DNA of 64,000 nucleotides from Embiotoca jacksoni (Eukaryota > Chordata > Actinopteri > Embiotocidae), in assembly GCA_022577435.1 (NCBI GenBank), contig JAKOON010000009.1:10871911-10935910 (forward strand), written 5' to 3'. The notes beneath the pieces were generated by a model, which did not search any database, was not told the origin of the DNA, and worked only from the letters and a program-made list of their open reading frames with translations. Positions 52,801 to 64,000 of the stretch are shown one piece after another. The first letter of the stretch is position 1. Each line of letters opens with the position of its first letter. Both the position numbers and the translations under genes were made by a program.

Positions 52801-52985
52801 CTTTATTGATCCCCGATGGAGAAAGTCTTCACTTTTTCTGCTCCGTGGGGGGAGTCAGACTGCAGAGTAAGCTTACAGAAGAGAAACCCTTGGAGCTGTT
52901 AGGGATTCTTTCTGCTCAAAGACACTACAGCAGAGAGGAAACTTGCTGTTCTAAGTACTGGATCCTGTGTCTTTTTGCTGAGGAA
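52801..52985 (+). mobile_element. Possible LINE/SINE tail (CTTTATTGATCCCC type)
   Basis: CTTTATTGATCCCCGATGGA near 52801 matches the tail motif of a widespread fish retroposon, and a diverged GC-balanced stretch follows. The borders are guesses. Confidence 0.4.
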
Positions 52986-53440
52986 TGATGTTACAAAATG
53001 TTGTTATTTTTTTCATTCTCCTATAGAGTAGCCCTGCCTTTTTTTTTTTTATCTGTTTTATCACTCCACATAACCAGCATGTACTTCCACTCCTTATATT
53101 ATTGTAAACAAAGACAAATAAATGTAAGAACGATGAAAGAAATAATAAAGCAGCTTTACAATAGATTGTAGTGGCACAGAAATGCACCTTTGGTGTATTA
53201 TTTTAACTTTAAATAAAGGTGTTTATTTGAAAATTGCTCTTACAGTATGTTTAAAGTCCTTGAACTTGTAGGCCTTAATTGATCTCCTCTGAGTGCAAAG
53301 CTCAAATCAGGATGATCATCTCCCTGCCTTTCATGTTTATGAGCCTTGTTATTTATGATGGCAGCCAGGGCCACAGGGACAGCAGAGAGATCCCGCCGGA
53401 CGCTTTTCAAACCAATTATCCAAGACAGAATCCCAACCAA

Positions 53441-53445
<5 letters not shown>

Positions 53446-53534
<89 letters not shown>
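53446..53534 (+). repeat. (GT)n array, about 44 copies
   Basis: Perfect run after CCAAAAAACT. Confidence 0.98.
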
Positions 53535-53536
<2 letters not shown>

Positions 53537-54339
53537 ACGTATATGTGTGTCCATGTGTTTGTCCAACCCTCATTTATTCAGACAATTCCAAGACCATCAC
53601 AGTGGCGGATGTAATGACCAATGGCAGTCTGGGCTGCAATTAAGAGCTGGTATCTTTGTCCCTTCACAACCAATCAGAGATGAGATGTTCGGGCACCAGG
53701 AGGGACAAGCATAACCATACAAGGGGACAACAATGTGTACGGACAAACATACTGACTAAACCAACTTGGCACTAGCCGCCATGTTTATTTCTATAGGTAC
53801 TTCAAAGGGAATAACAAAAGAAAACAACCTAATGATGAACTGCCATTTTGACCCAGTTCAGAAAGGGATCGTTCATATCTTTCCAAACAAGAATTACATT
53901 TAATGATCAAAGGGTGATTTGTGCTTCAAGGAGCCGCGGTTCACCTGAGAGAAACAAGTATTCACGCATCCAAAGAAAAAGGCAGACATGGTTGACAAAC
54001 AATTATTTTTGTCTTTGTTTACTGAGCATTTTAATGATTCCAACTGCATGTTCTTAAACTGTTTTGGATATTTGTTGTATTTCTAATTTTTATTTTTTAC
54101 ATTTTGGTTGTTCAGTTATTTTGAGGTAATTTGTAAGTAGTAGTAAAACTCTTTAATACTCTTAGAAATGAACCCAACAATTTGTAGCCTGCAGTCCACA
54201 CAGGAAAATATGACAAGGTTTGTTACAATTCTATCTGCACTTACAGATTTGAGGGTGTCTCACTCTAAATAATGTAACTTCATTAAATTGAAAAGCTGGG
54301 ATACAAGGCGGGGTGAATAAAAAGCGAAATAGGGACAGA

Positions 54340-54590
54340 AGACAGAGATGGAGAGCAGAATAAACAGAGAGAAAAGGACAGATTTCCCCTTGTTCATCAT
54401 TGAGCAAGAGCGAAAGGATGATTTAAAACTCATCACTCAGAGGGATGGAGGCGAGACACTGCAGGAGGGAGGTAAGAAGAGAAGAAGGAGAGAAGAACAG
54501 AGATGGAAAAAGATAGAAAGCAAGAAGAGAGAGGGAAGACGGAAGGAGGAGAGAGAAAAGCAAGGAGACAGGGGTAAAAGAGAGACTTCT
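54340..54590 (+). repeat. Purine-rich low-complexity stretch
   Basis: GA-rich block with motifs such as GAGAGAAAAG and GGAGGGAGG, directly before the (CA)44 array. Confidence 0.8.
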
Positions 54591-54625
54591 AATTATGCTG
54601 ACTACCAGACCGAAACCGACAGCCC

Positions 54626-54629
<4 letters not shown>

Positions 54630-54718
<89 letters not shown>
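54630..54718 (+). repeat. (CA)n array, about 44 copies
   Basis: Perfect run following a purine-rich block; it is opposite in sense to the array at 53446. Confidence 0.98.
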
Positions 54719-54723
<5 letters not shown>

Positions 54724-57659
54724 AAAGAGCGCAGGGTCACAGAAAGACAGGCGCAGATGAACACACACACTCATAAACACACAAAGCTTTGCACAGACTC
54801 ATATACACTCACAGGTACACCAAACAAATGCAGGCACATTCAGAAGGACACACACACACAAAACCATGCATTATTCTCACAGCTTATTGAATACGCTGGC
54901 CATTTAAACCTACCACTCAGTCTACGATTGGCTTTGTTCACAATTCTTAACCTCCTCACCTCGCTCCCTCGTTCTCTCGCACACACAGACACATCCAAGC
55001 GTGTCCGCATCAAAAAGCCTCCTCGCCGGTTAACAACAAACATAATCTTTACTGAAATCCTAAAGTAGCATCTCTGCCTTTCTCTATCTATTAAGCGTTA
55101 GAGTTCTTCAATCAATTCTGCCAAGACGTCATTGTAAGATCTGAGCATGTCTAACGAAGGTGAGAAGAAGCAGAGAGATGAATTTTGCAAAATTTGGAAA
55201 AAAAAACACAAGAAAAACAGTTGGGAAAATGGAGAGGAGCAGTTTTTGATATCATTTTTTGTCTTGAAAGTGGGTCACAATTTGAATCTATAAGCTCTGC
55301 CAATTCAATACCATAGCTGTCACCCTACATACACAATATGGCGAGATACATGCTTTAGCCATCAACAGGACATGTGTGTTTAAACATTTGGGTGGGAATT
55401 CATTTACAGCAAGGCCTTTTCCCCCTGACGACTTAAATTGAGATGCTAATTGGCAAACAGTAAAAGATTTGTGATTGGACTGGTTAACTCCCAGGTGTGA
55501 ATATATGCACTGGTGCTAATGAGGAACAAGGTTTAGCAGGAAAAGAGCATGCGTGCTCAGCAAAACCTTCCCTGGATAAAAGAAGCTTAAAGACAAAGAA
55601 GAAAATCTGCTTCGTGAATTGAGTGGATTTAATGAACCCTGGTCTGTAATATAAGCTTGATCTCTTTCCTCAAAGCAATATCTCATCTTGAATGTCTTAG
55701 ATAATACACTGCAGGACGAAAAAAAAAAAAACGAGCTTAACAAGTGGCTTACGTTGGCACTTGTCACTCACATTGTCAAGACAGTTGAGTTTCTACTGTA
55801 CGACTTGTTAAGTTTTCAAAAAGTGCAGTCTGGTGTTTTACGACTTTAAAGAGCGCATCATCAAAAGCTTGGTGTAACCGCTGCTACTACACAATGAGAC
55901 CTTTCTGAGGAGTTTCCATGGGCTTCCATTCGCAGACCAAAAACAAAAATCAAAGTGCACTGGAGGTTCTAAATTGCCAGCGGGGGTGAATGCGAGTGTC
56001 TGTCTGCGTCGGCCCTGTGATCTTCAGGATATTTTACAACCTGCATGAGGAATGTAATAAGTATTTTTGACTCCAGCAACATCAGCTGGAATCATACCAC
56101 TATGTTGGTGCACCAGAGGGCTAAACACAAAGAGGTGGGTACATGATAACTTGTATGCCTTAGGGTGGAGGAGTGGTGCTGTCTTTACAACTTTTCACAT
56201 TTTCACAATAAGCTCAGAGCGGTGTCTTTATCTCTGACGAGCCAACAAAATGGATTGCATCATATCTTCTCAAGGGTACCTGCACCCACACACCCATGTT
56301 CCCTTGGCCAGAAAGTTATTACGTGCTGACAGACTCTTCAAGCTTTTTAAAGAGAGATTAAAAAATTTGTATTAGGAATATGTTCTCATACCGAAACAAT
56401 AAAACAGGTTTATTTCTATTGACTCCCAAAAGGAAATATAGGAATGTTTTCAGCGCCCTCTATTGTAAAATCATGTCCTCAACGCTGAATGAGAATTGGT
56501 GCCATCGAGAGGCGGACTGGGCCTTTATTTTGATGGCAATAATCATAAACTTGTGGGTGATTTTGTGAAACAATTGCAGTTTAGACACCAAAATGATTTG
56601 GATAAATTCAAGAAAAGATCGTGGTTCTGTCTTTTGTATGTTACATACAAAGCTGAAACACGTCTATGTTGACTTTTTGTTTCACACGGCACACAAACAG
56701 CAGTCTTCCTCCTCGCAAACTTTTGTCGCTCTTTCTACCTCATCACTTGACTCGCGCCAAAATTACAATGACCACTAGAGGTCGCACTACGTGTAAATAT
56801 GGGTTGAACAAAGCTGCTTGTACAGACGACTGTGTTTTAGTTGAAAACGGTCTGTCATGAAGCTCGTGAAATAACATAAGCCAAAATGAATAAATTAATT
56901 AATAAAAATCTTCCATTACCATACCGTAAAACAATTTGACTTCACACATCCTGTAATAAGCTGGATGATTCTGGGAGGTGAAAGCAATTATTAAGCTTTT
57001 CATATTGCAAAGGGAACCTTATGATCAATACAGCCATTTTGACACATGTGGAGCTGACTGCCAAATGAAGAAACAGTGAAATGATCCTATTCTTCATTTG
57101 AATGGGACCTGCGGCACTCCCTCAAGGTTGCTGCGCGTCTCCATTTCCTACTTGGGGGACGAGCAATGTCTCCATACGAGACATATATCTGTGTGTGCGT
57201 GCACATAACCTGTAATATAAAATATTAGCAGACTATTATTATCAGCAGTATTGTGGTATTACAAAAGTCCATCTCTGAGAAAAATATGCCATAAATTATT
57301 TTCCATCTCTTTGGCTCACTCTTCTTCTTTGTGTTTGTCTGTGTTTCTTCCATTTCAATCCCTCTCTCTCTCTTCCTCTCTCCTTCTCTCTCTGGACCTC
57401 AGTGATATGAGATTCACTTAAAGGACTAGTTCGTCTAATCTCACTAACTCTCATTTATGATTAAAGAATGGCTTTCCCAATGGGGCAAACTGACCAATGA
57501 AATTGTTGCAGACAGACAAACCATCCAGTCAGTATTCAGATCACACCAGCACTCAAGCTCCACAGGGCACCATGAGATGTGTGTGTGTATTAGCACACAT
57601 AAATGGTTGTATCTGTTCATTTTTCTCGAGGTGGTTTTGGATGAATAATAATAATAATC

Positions 57660-57860
57660 ATAATAATAAAAAGAAGGAAATCCAGGGGAGTTGGAGGAAA
57701 GAGTGACGGAGAGGTAGACAAACACAAACCAAAAAAAAAAAGTGACCGAATGAAGAGTGGAGTGGCGGGGGCAGACAAAGAGAGAACGAGAGAACGAGAG
57801 AAGAAAGAGACAGCAAAGGCAAAAATGCAACAGAGAGAGACAGAGCGAGAGAGAGTAAGC
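57660..57860 (+). repeat. Purine-rich low-complexity stretch
   Basis: GA-rich, including AGAACGAGAGAACGAGAG and CAGAGAGAGACAGAGCGAG. A (TAA)n-like run precedes it at 57645-57668. Confidence 0.8.
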
Positions 57861-58645
57861 ATGTTTGAAATGTCCCATTGGTTCCTGCTGTCAGGAATGC
57901 TTGTCAGCCAAGAATTAGACTGCGCCATGCTGCCACTGACTGACAGTCAGCCTGCGGTCTAGACTATACCCTGGAGTGGTTGAGGCTAAATAAGGGAAAT
58001 GCCTAGAGAGAGACACGGGGAGCACACCGGGCTGAAAATCAATTTATAACACTGTCAGTCAAAAGGCAGGAGGGGAAGATGGGATAGCGATAAGAAGGGA
58101 AGAAAAGAGAACAAAGATTTAGAACGAAGGACACACATAAAAGGAGAAGACAAAGACAAGATTTGAGAAAACAGTAAACACTTGGGACTGATGGCGAAAA
58201 GATGAGAACAGAGGGGACTCATGTTGTGTTGAGGGAATCAGAGAGGAAGAGGAAGGGAAGCGGTACAGAGCAGAGATGCACACAGACACATGTAATATAG
58301 CCACTGCAGGTTTTGAAGCCTCTTCAAATAATACAGAACTGTTGAGAAATAATCAGCCCACGCTAATTAAAGTTCGCAAAAATCATTGTCATCAAAACTA
58401 AATGCATCTGGACTCATCCCGGCTCCCAAAAAAAAGGACACGTGACTACAAACACACGTTTCCAATGTTGCTGCAGCTGAATGCTGTGACTGCATGACTT
58501 ATTATTTGAAATATTAATGAGCTAGCCTGTAATCGCTTTTTATACAGAATGAGTGTCAGATTTTGATTGCTGCACAATTGTTAAAAAATTGCCGGCTGGA
58601 GTAATAATCTACTGTAATTAGAATAATTACTCACCTTCTTTAAAA

Positions 58646-58665
58646 AAATAAATAAATAAATAAAT
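58646..58665 (+). repeat. (AAAT)n run, about 5 copies
   Basis: Short tetranucleotide run in an A-rich stretch. Confidence 0.9.
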
Positions 58666-61230
58666 ACAAATTAAAAAAATGAATACAGGGTTTGTAATAA
58701 TTCATTACACAGCACAGTATCTAGTGGCTTTAAATCCAAGATATTAAAGAAGACATTTTAATTATATTCCGACTCGTCTCTGAACACAAACGGACACATT
58801 AAAATTGTATGAAAGTGTGAAGAACACAGCTTCAGTCTAGAGCAACAACTTCAACTAAAACAGAGGTGCACATTAAATCAAAACAGAAATTAGAATAAGA
58901 CTCTACTGCTGTAAAACATTAAAGATTTACGAGGAAATGTGAGGCAAAGCACGTAAGAAGAAAGTATGATAGTGTCTCTACATGGGGGCATGTTGTTTGC
59001 TTTCACGTACAGATACATGGATTTGACATGATCCTATGGTTTTGAGTTTCATTTGGGTAAACGTCTTATTATTAGCTCTGGCTAACCATTAACACTTCAC
59101 ATACATGTGTCGTAGAGGTGTTTTGATGTAGCCTGCAGGGTCTGCCCTTCCATTAGTCTCCAGGTGTTTGCCAAATGGCTGTTTCCTCACTAGCCCATTT
59201 CGAGTTGACAAAGTCAGCAGTCCCATGAGGCTGTTGTTGTGTGGAGTTATGCTGAAGGCGGGAATTATTGGGTGAGATGTGAATTAAGCGAAAGCCTGAG
59301 TGTTGCTGTGGTGTTAGGGCTGTGGAAGAGCAGTGAAGTTGACTCTGACTGATCGGCGAGCGGAGGAAGACGAGACCGCGGCTGCCAGGGTTTACCACTG
59401 AGCCTTGTGGGGGAGTTGTGAGTTTAATTCTTCAACAAAATAAATGTGAGGGACCTTTGTAACCCGTTGGCATACACACCCCCGGTTTCCTCTTCGCTCT
59501 ATAACTTCAAATCAGCTTGCTGCAGTATGTGGGCACCTATCGTAGTTTAAAAGCACAAAGGATAGTTACATCACATCCTTTGTGGTGGTAAAGTAAAGGC
59601 AGCACTTTGTAAAAGCTCTTACACAAAAAGGTGAAAGCAAAATGAGATTCTTGTTTACACAATAAAAAAATAAATAAATCAAAAGCTGACTGTCATGCTG
59701 AATATTTCTGCTTTTTTTTTTTTTAAGGTTTTAACAGTCAATTCAGACTTACTACAACCAACCAGTTACCTCAAGAAAACCTGTCGCATTATCTGAATGA
59801 AAACTGGACATATGAGGTCTGTAGAGCACAAATGTATTCAAATTAAATGTAAACCATCAGTATTCCATACTGCTGGTGACTTGTAGAAACATAGATTTAC
59901 TGTTGAGGCCATTTAAAATTCTGAAGGGCTTTTATGCCCTCCAAGAAAATTACGTGTAAGTGCCATAAATAATACCACACCATCTCAATTCATTGTTACT
60001 TCCATCTTAATGCAATTCCACCTTAATGCTTTTTCATTTTAAACATGATTAGGTTTTCAAAGTCAAAAAGTGTATCCTCAGTTGACTTGTTCTTATAGTG
60101 TTCCTTCTGACACTCACGGTTAATGATGGTATGTTTCTAATGCTGTAGTCGGTATGGTCACAACTGCCTGACCGGGCTCTGGGTTTTATTATTTGAAGTA
60201 CTTTAGTGAAGTATGACAATAAACTTTTTCTACTTCCTTCATTATATTTTACAACTTCAGTATCACAATATCACCCGAAGATCACGTACTAAAATATTGT
60301 TCACAACAGAAGTTACTAATTTAATTAGTGTAAGATGACACTTATTTTGTTTTGTGAGTAAAATTGGGAACTATATGATGGGGTGCACCATAGCTGGAGT
60401 CTTGATGTTGATTGGGATTGGGTGGAGTCATATGGTGAAAGGTCATGAGGTCATGTATCGCCATTTGCTGTCTGAGTTCGGTTGTTCGTGGGGTCATGGA
60501 GACGGACTTTAAAGGAAGTAGAGTTACACAGGAGGAAGATGTCCTCGCGGTCTTTTCTAAACCCGCGACCCAACAGCAGTTGTCTCACATAACAGTCTAA
60601 CGTTAATTTGACGAGTTACCGGTGTTACATTAGCAATAATACAGCTATGACAGCTTTTTTTTATAGCCTTATTGCATATAGGATATAGTGTGTTCTGATA
60701 CTACTGTTACCTTAGACTGAGCCCTTCGTATCTCTTCCCTGGAGCTCTCCATGTTTCTACAGTAGACCAGAACGAACAAACCAACACGGGGTCATGAGAG
60801 ACCCATTTTTCTCAAGTTTTGCAGGCACAGTAGGTTATCGTACACTTGGAATGGGAGGGTAAAGGTATGGGGATTTAGTTGGTTGCAACCTGCAATGTGC
60901 TTTGAAAGCTGAGATGCCATCAGTCAAGGAATTATTTTCTTTCCAACAGCAAATAGAAAAAGAACGTCCTCTTTTCTTTGCTTCTCTTGTGTCTCTTTTA
61001 GTTTAGAAGCCCCTTAATTTTTGTTATAGACTCACTTCAGTTGCAAAACAAAAGTCTACAATAAGCTTCATTACTAACTGACATGTTAAATCATATCAGC
61101 ACCAACGTCAACATTTAAAATCATAAATTAGTCAGGACTAGCAGCCACTCCAAATGAAAGGTTTATGCACCTCTCTGGCTACAACAACCTCTGGGGCTGA
61201 AAATGTGCCAGACTGTCCAAACTTCTATCT

Positions 61231-61291
61231 TATTCTATTCTATTCTATTCTATTCTATTCTATTCTATTCTATTCTATTCTATTCTATTCT
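61231..61291 (+). repeat. (TATTC)n pentanucleotide array, about 12 copies
   Basis: Perfect TATTC units; the same unit in another register is ATTCT. Confidence 0.98.
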
Positions 61292-62073
61292 AAACAAGAC
61301 CTGTGTAGAACAGGTTCAAGGTTGAAACACTGGCATTATGTGAAATTACAATAATAAACCATAATATTTGCAGGTTAGGTTTCTAACAGCAGCATGCAGA
61401 TTTTAACGGCAGGTGGCTAAATGGCAGCTTCGAGGACCTCTGGCATTGCACAACCACAGGGGCACAGAGGAGGTGGAGAGGAGCGGTGAGGACAGGAGGC
61501 AATGGGAATAAGCAGGCGCTCACTTTCACTAATAAATTTAAAAGTATCTGCTTTCTAAGAAAGTGGGTCAGAGAGAGCCGGCAAAGAATGTTAAGCAGAG
61601 GACATTTTTGGGTAAATACAATCTTTGCCTGTGAGTTTCTGAGCACTGAGGCAGAGAGAGAGGGAGACACAGAGTGATGAAAGACTTGGCTTTGCCATTG
61701 TCAAAATGTCTTCTGTATTTACATATTGAGAGTTAATCGTTGTGATTTGAAAAGATGAAAAAAAGAGCGAGAGAAAATCAGCAATAAAAATGATGTTATT
61801 GTCATGTCTGGAGTGTTTACTATTGATTGCATCAATAAGCTCATCATCCTCAACACACCTAATGAGCACTCAAATATATATATATAGACATAGAGGCATA
61901 TAGAAAACACACATACAACTATGCATACATAAAAAGTGCACTGAGTGGCAGGTACAACACGGCATAATGGATTAATGAGACAGAGAGAAATGGGGAGACA
62001 GCTGCTGTCTTATAGGGTTACTATTGATTTGTGTCAGCTGAGTGTCATCATCTCCAATCTGACTAATGAAGTC

Positions 62074-62075
<2 letters not shown>

Positions 62076-62105
<30 letters not shown>
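62076..62105 (+). repeat. (CA)n array, about 15 copies
   Basis: Perfect short CA run. Confidence 0.97.
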
Positions 62106-62107
<2 letters not shown>

Positions 62108-62480
62108 AGGGAATGTATAGCCTTCTCTCCCACTCCTCTTTCATATAGGTAAATTGCTGTAAGTCTGTTGCCTTAGAAACATAGGACTTAAATCCATCCA
62201 ACCACTGCACTGGACCGCTAATCCAGTCCATGTTTCCTCCCACCTTCTTCGCCTTTTCTCCCGCTGTCGCTCTTTCTTTTGCTGACTGATGTTTTTTTGT
62301 TTTTTTTCTGGTTTCCTCGCTGCCTCTTTCTCACCCTCACTCCTCTTCCTGCCCTCTTTTGTTCTTCCTCTTTTTTCCTCCCTGCTTCTCCAGCACGCCC
62401 TTTTTCCTTCTTTATTCTCTACCATCGATTCTGTCTCTTTCCCTCCGTCATCCTCCATATAGCAACAGCTGGTGTTACCC

Positions 62481-63115
62481 GCATATTCCACTGAAGACGT
62501 GTCCGTCGCGACGCGACATTGTTCCGTCCTCTGGGCGGCTTCATATTCCACCGGTGGCGTGTCAGACGCGGAGCCCGTTTGGTCATGTTTCCTTGATTTC
62601 TGTGCCTCTATCGTTGGTAAACATTTCTTTTTCGTCCGCTTTGTGTCTATTTTTGTCATTTCCTACTTTGTGCTGCAGCCTACAGACAAAGTTAATTCAG
62701 CCTGCAGTGTTTTAGTCATTAAAAACATGAATCCTCATATTTATTGCGTAACTACTTCACAGACCGTGTCTGTAGCAGGAGGAGGATGCATTTCTTGTCT
62801 AAATGGCGGGGTAGATGATATAGTAGTAAAGTTTTTTTTATAACCAGGAGTTTTCACATGGGTGTTTTATTTTTTATATTTTCCCTGGAGTTTTATTTTG
62901 TTTTCTCGTCGAATTTCCTGCCCGGCAAATCTGCTCTATTCGAGATTGCCGCGGTCTCCGAGCGGCTTCCGTCAGCGAAAAACTCGCTGCCTATCTTTAG
63001 CAGAGCAGCGCGGGCTGGTGAGACGGACGCAACCGATGGGATATGAAGCATTGACTTTAATGACCGCGATTCGCTCTGGCAGTCGCGTCGGAGACGGAAC
63101 CATTAGAAAATAGCC
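62481..63115. mobile_element. Foldback-type MITE with long imperfect inverted ends
   Basis: The left arm has CATATTCCACTGAAGACGTG and TCCGTCGCGACGCGAC; the right arm, reverse-complemented, has TTCCGTCTCCGACGCGAC. A second pair lies further in: GCTTCATATTCCACCGGTGG (62538 on) against the reverse complement of 63011-63048 (GCTTCATATCCCATCGGTTG). Each arm thus seems to hold diverged copies of a ~58-base unit. It is richer in CpG than its surroundings and has no transposase. PIF/Harbinger membership is possible but unproven. Confidence 0.7.
62622..62800 (+). repeat. Interior of the MITE, also found at 13.3 kb
   Basis: Shares GTGCTGCAGYCTACAGACAA, AGTTAAT, and after a gap TAACTA(C/T)TTCAC and GGATGCATTTCTTG with 13335-13600, same orientation. 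Identity is roughly 75-80 percent by eye. Confidence 0.8.
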
Positions 63116-64000
63116 TTTACAGCCACATCCGGACGAGCTCACTAAGAGGGCAATTACAGCATTCACTTGCAGGATTCATATTTCATGTCTACTCGTCTCC
63201 AGAGACAGATGTGTTGCGCCTGCAAGGATAAATATTAGCCTGGCGATACCAGACTTAAATTCACTGCATGAATATATGGGTCTGGCACACTTTCCACAGT
63301 GAATCATTTCCTGTTGGGCGTAGACCTCGGGTTTATTTTGAAACCAATTCGGCATCGACCACCATGTGCACCAAAACTCTTCCACTGTTGCAACTATATT
63401 TAGAAAAAGAACGCTCGACTTTAACATCGTCACACTCAGGCACTGACACTAACCACAGCAAGGAAAACTGAAGCTGTGAGCAAGCTTCAGCAAGCAAGAC
63501 CAAACCGGCAGGCTGAACGTTTTTCCCCATTTTAGTGATTTCCCTTCATGTTTTGGTTCCTATTCCTTACCACGCCGGCCGATGTTACTCAAACAAAACA
63601 AATACAGTTTTGTGTACTTTTGTGAACTAAAACCACACAGTTAACTATTAACAACCATTATGTTGGCCATTAAGTGGTCTTCCTGTGTCACCTACCAATC
63701 TATCAACGTTAATACAAATTGCTGTGTAAATGAGCGAGGTAAGGAGGAAAAAAAAGTGGAACTATGTGGCAGCCTAAACAATCTTAAACACGTTTCAGCC
63801 AATCAGAAACACAGGTGACAAACTACTATACATATATTTGAATACACAGGAAAAACAAAAAAAAACCTACTGCTTTTGAAATGACCTACTGTATAAAGCA
63901 GATCTGGTGCCTCTCTTTTGGCAGGTTTACATTGTTTATCAGTGCTTTACAAAACTCATATGACCACTACAAAAATAATTAATTCAATTTTTTTTCTCAC

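Larger units (their letters stand above)
50795..64000 (-). other. csmd3: csmd3 5' intron (partial), upstream of first CUB exon
   Basis: The preceding exon should end in phase 1 and carry the signal sequence, finishing just before the GFIYTCGG segment. I looked on the minus strand for a short hydrophobic stretch followed by a phase 1 donor and found none that convinces, so the signal exon probably lies beyond 64000. The interval holds a tRNA-derived SINE, a LINE/SINE-like fragment, two large CA/GT arrays, a purine-rich block, a pair of CTCF-like motifs, an (ATTCT)n array and a foldback MITE. I see nothing definite in 58650-61150 apart from a short AAAT run. Confidence 0.7.

Noticed and set aside
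59153..59398. An 81-residue minus-strand frame with Gln/Ser-rich sequence upstream of the first CUB exon.
   Set aside because: No hydrophobic signal segment, no convincing phase 1 donor and no recognised homology; not supported as the missing first exon.
62141..62659. A 172-residue minus-strand frame, the longest in the window and on the csmd3 strand.
   Set aside because: It is Lys/Arg/Glu-rich from the complement of a pyrimidine-rich tract and runs into the MITE arm; it lacks a signal peptide and does not resemble the CSMD3 first exon.
63235..63370. Possible fish repeat beginning AGCCTGGCGATACCAGAC.
   Set aside because: The opening resembles a repeat I have seen in fish, but the rest could not be matched, so it is left unannotated.

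Overview
The window looks like about 64 kb of teleost fish nuclear DNA lying inside one very large gene, csmd3 (CUB and Sushi multiple domains 3), transcribed on the minus strand. Reasons for a teleost: widely spaced exons with vertebrate-type splice sites, roughly two dozen long CA/GT arrays, and decayed DNA transposons of kinds common in fish (Tc1, mariner, hAT-like and foldback MITEs). No bacterial or viral gene organisation is present. The species cannot be read from the sequence.

Only two protein-coding segments are well supported. The exon at 50572-50794 (minus) encodes the N-terminal two thirds of the first CUB domain. The exon at 18326-18438 (minus) encodes the rest. They join in phase (an arginine codon split AG|G) across a 32,133-base intron, and together give a nearly complete CUB domain. 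The resemblance is closer to CSMD3 than to CSMD1 or CSMD2, as far as I remember those proteins. The upstream signal-peptide exon was not found and the first Sushi exon was not found; both probably lie outside the window.

Layout in plus-strand order: 1-18325 is the intron after the second CUB exon, with many CA/GT arrays, a degenerate ~120-bp tandem repeat (8250-8790), a (TCTTC)n / (CG)n(CA)n cluster (9330-9880), a MITE-interior copy (13.3 kb) and a LINE 3' fragment (14.6 kb). 18326-18438 is an exon. 18439-50571 is the intron between the two exons; it holds pyrimidine-rich stretches (19.3-21.3 kb), a reverse-transcriptase fragment (24.8 kb), a teleost interspersed repeat (30.2-30.6 kb), an unusual nearly perfect 120-bp inverted repeat spanning 1.94 kb (32.08-34.02 kb), a broken Tc1 element (34.1-35.5 kb), a mariner relic (37.6-38.0 kb), another Tc1 relic (43.5 kb), a duplicated ~140-bp segment (41.6 and 45.9 kb) and a 31-base G run (47.4 kb). 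50572-50794 is an exon. 50795-64000 is the 5' intron, with a tRNA-derived SINE (51.5-51.7 kb), a pair of CTCF-like motifs (56.5 and 56.8 kb), a TAAT-rich candidate conserved element (58.5-58.6 kb), an (ATTCT)n array (61.2 kb) and a foldback MITE (62.5-63.1 kb).

I found no new multi-gene system. The most distinctive structure is the 32.08-34.02 kb inverted-repeat module: its outer arms are almost identical although everything around them is decayed. Nearly all other open frames are dinucleotide-repeat translations or chance frames.
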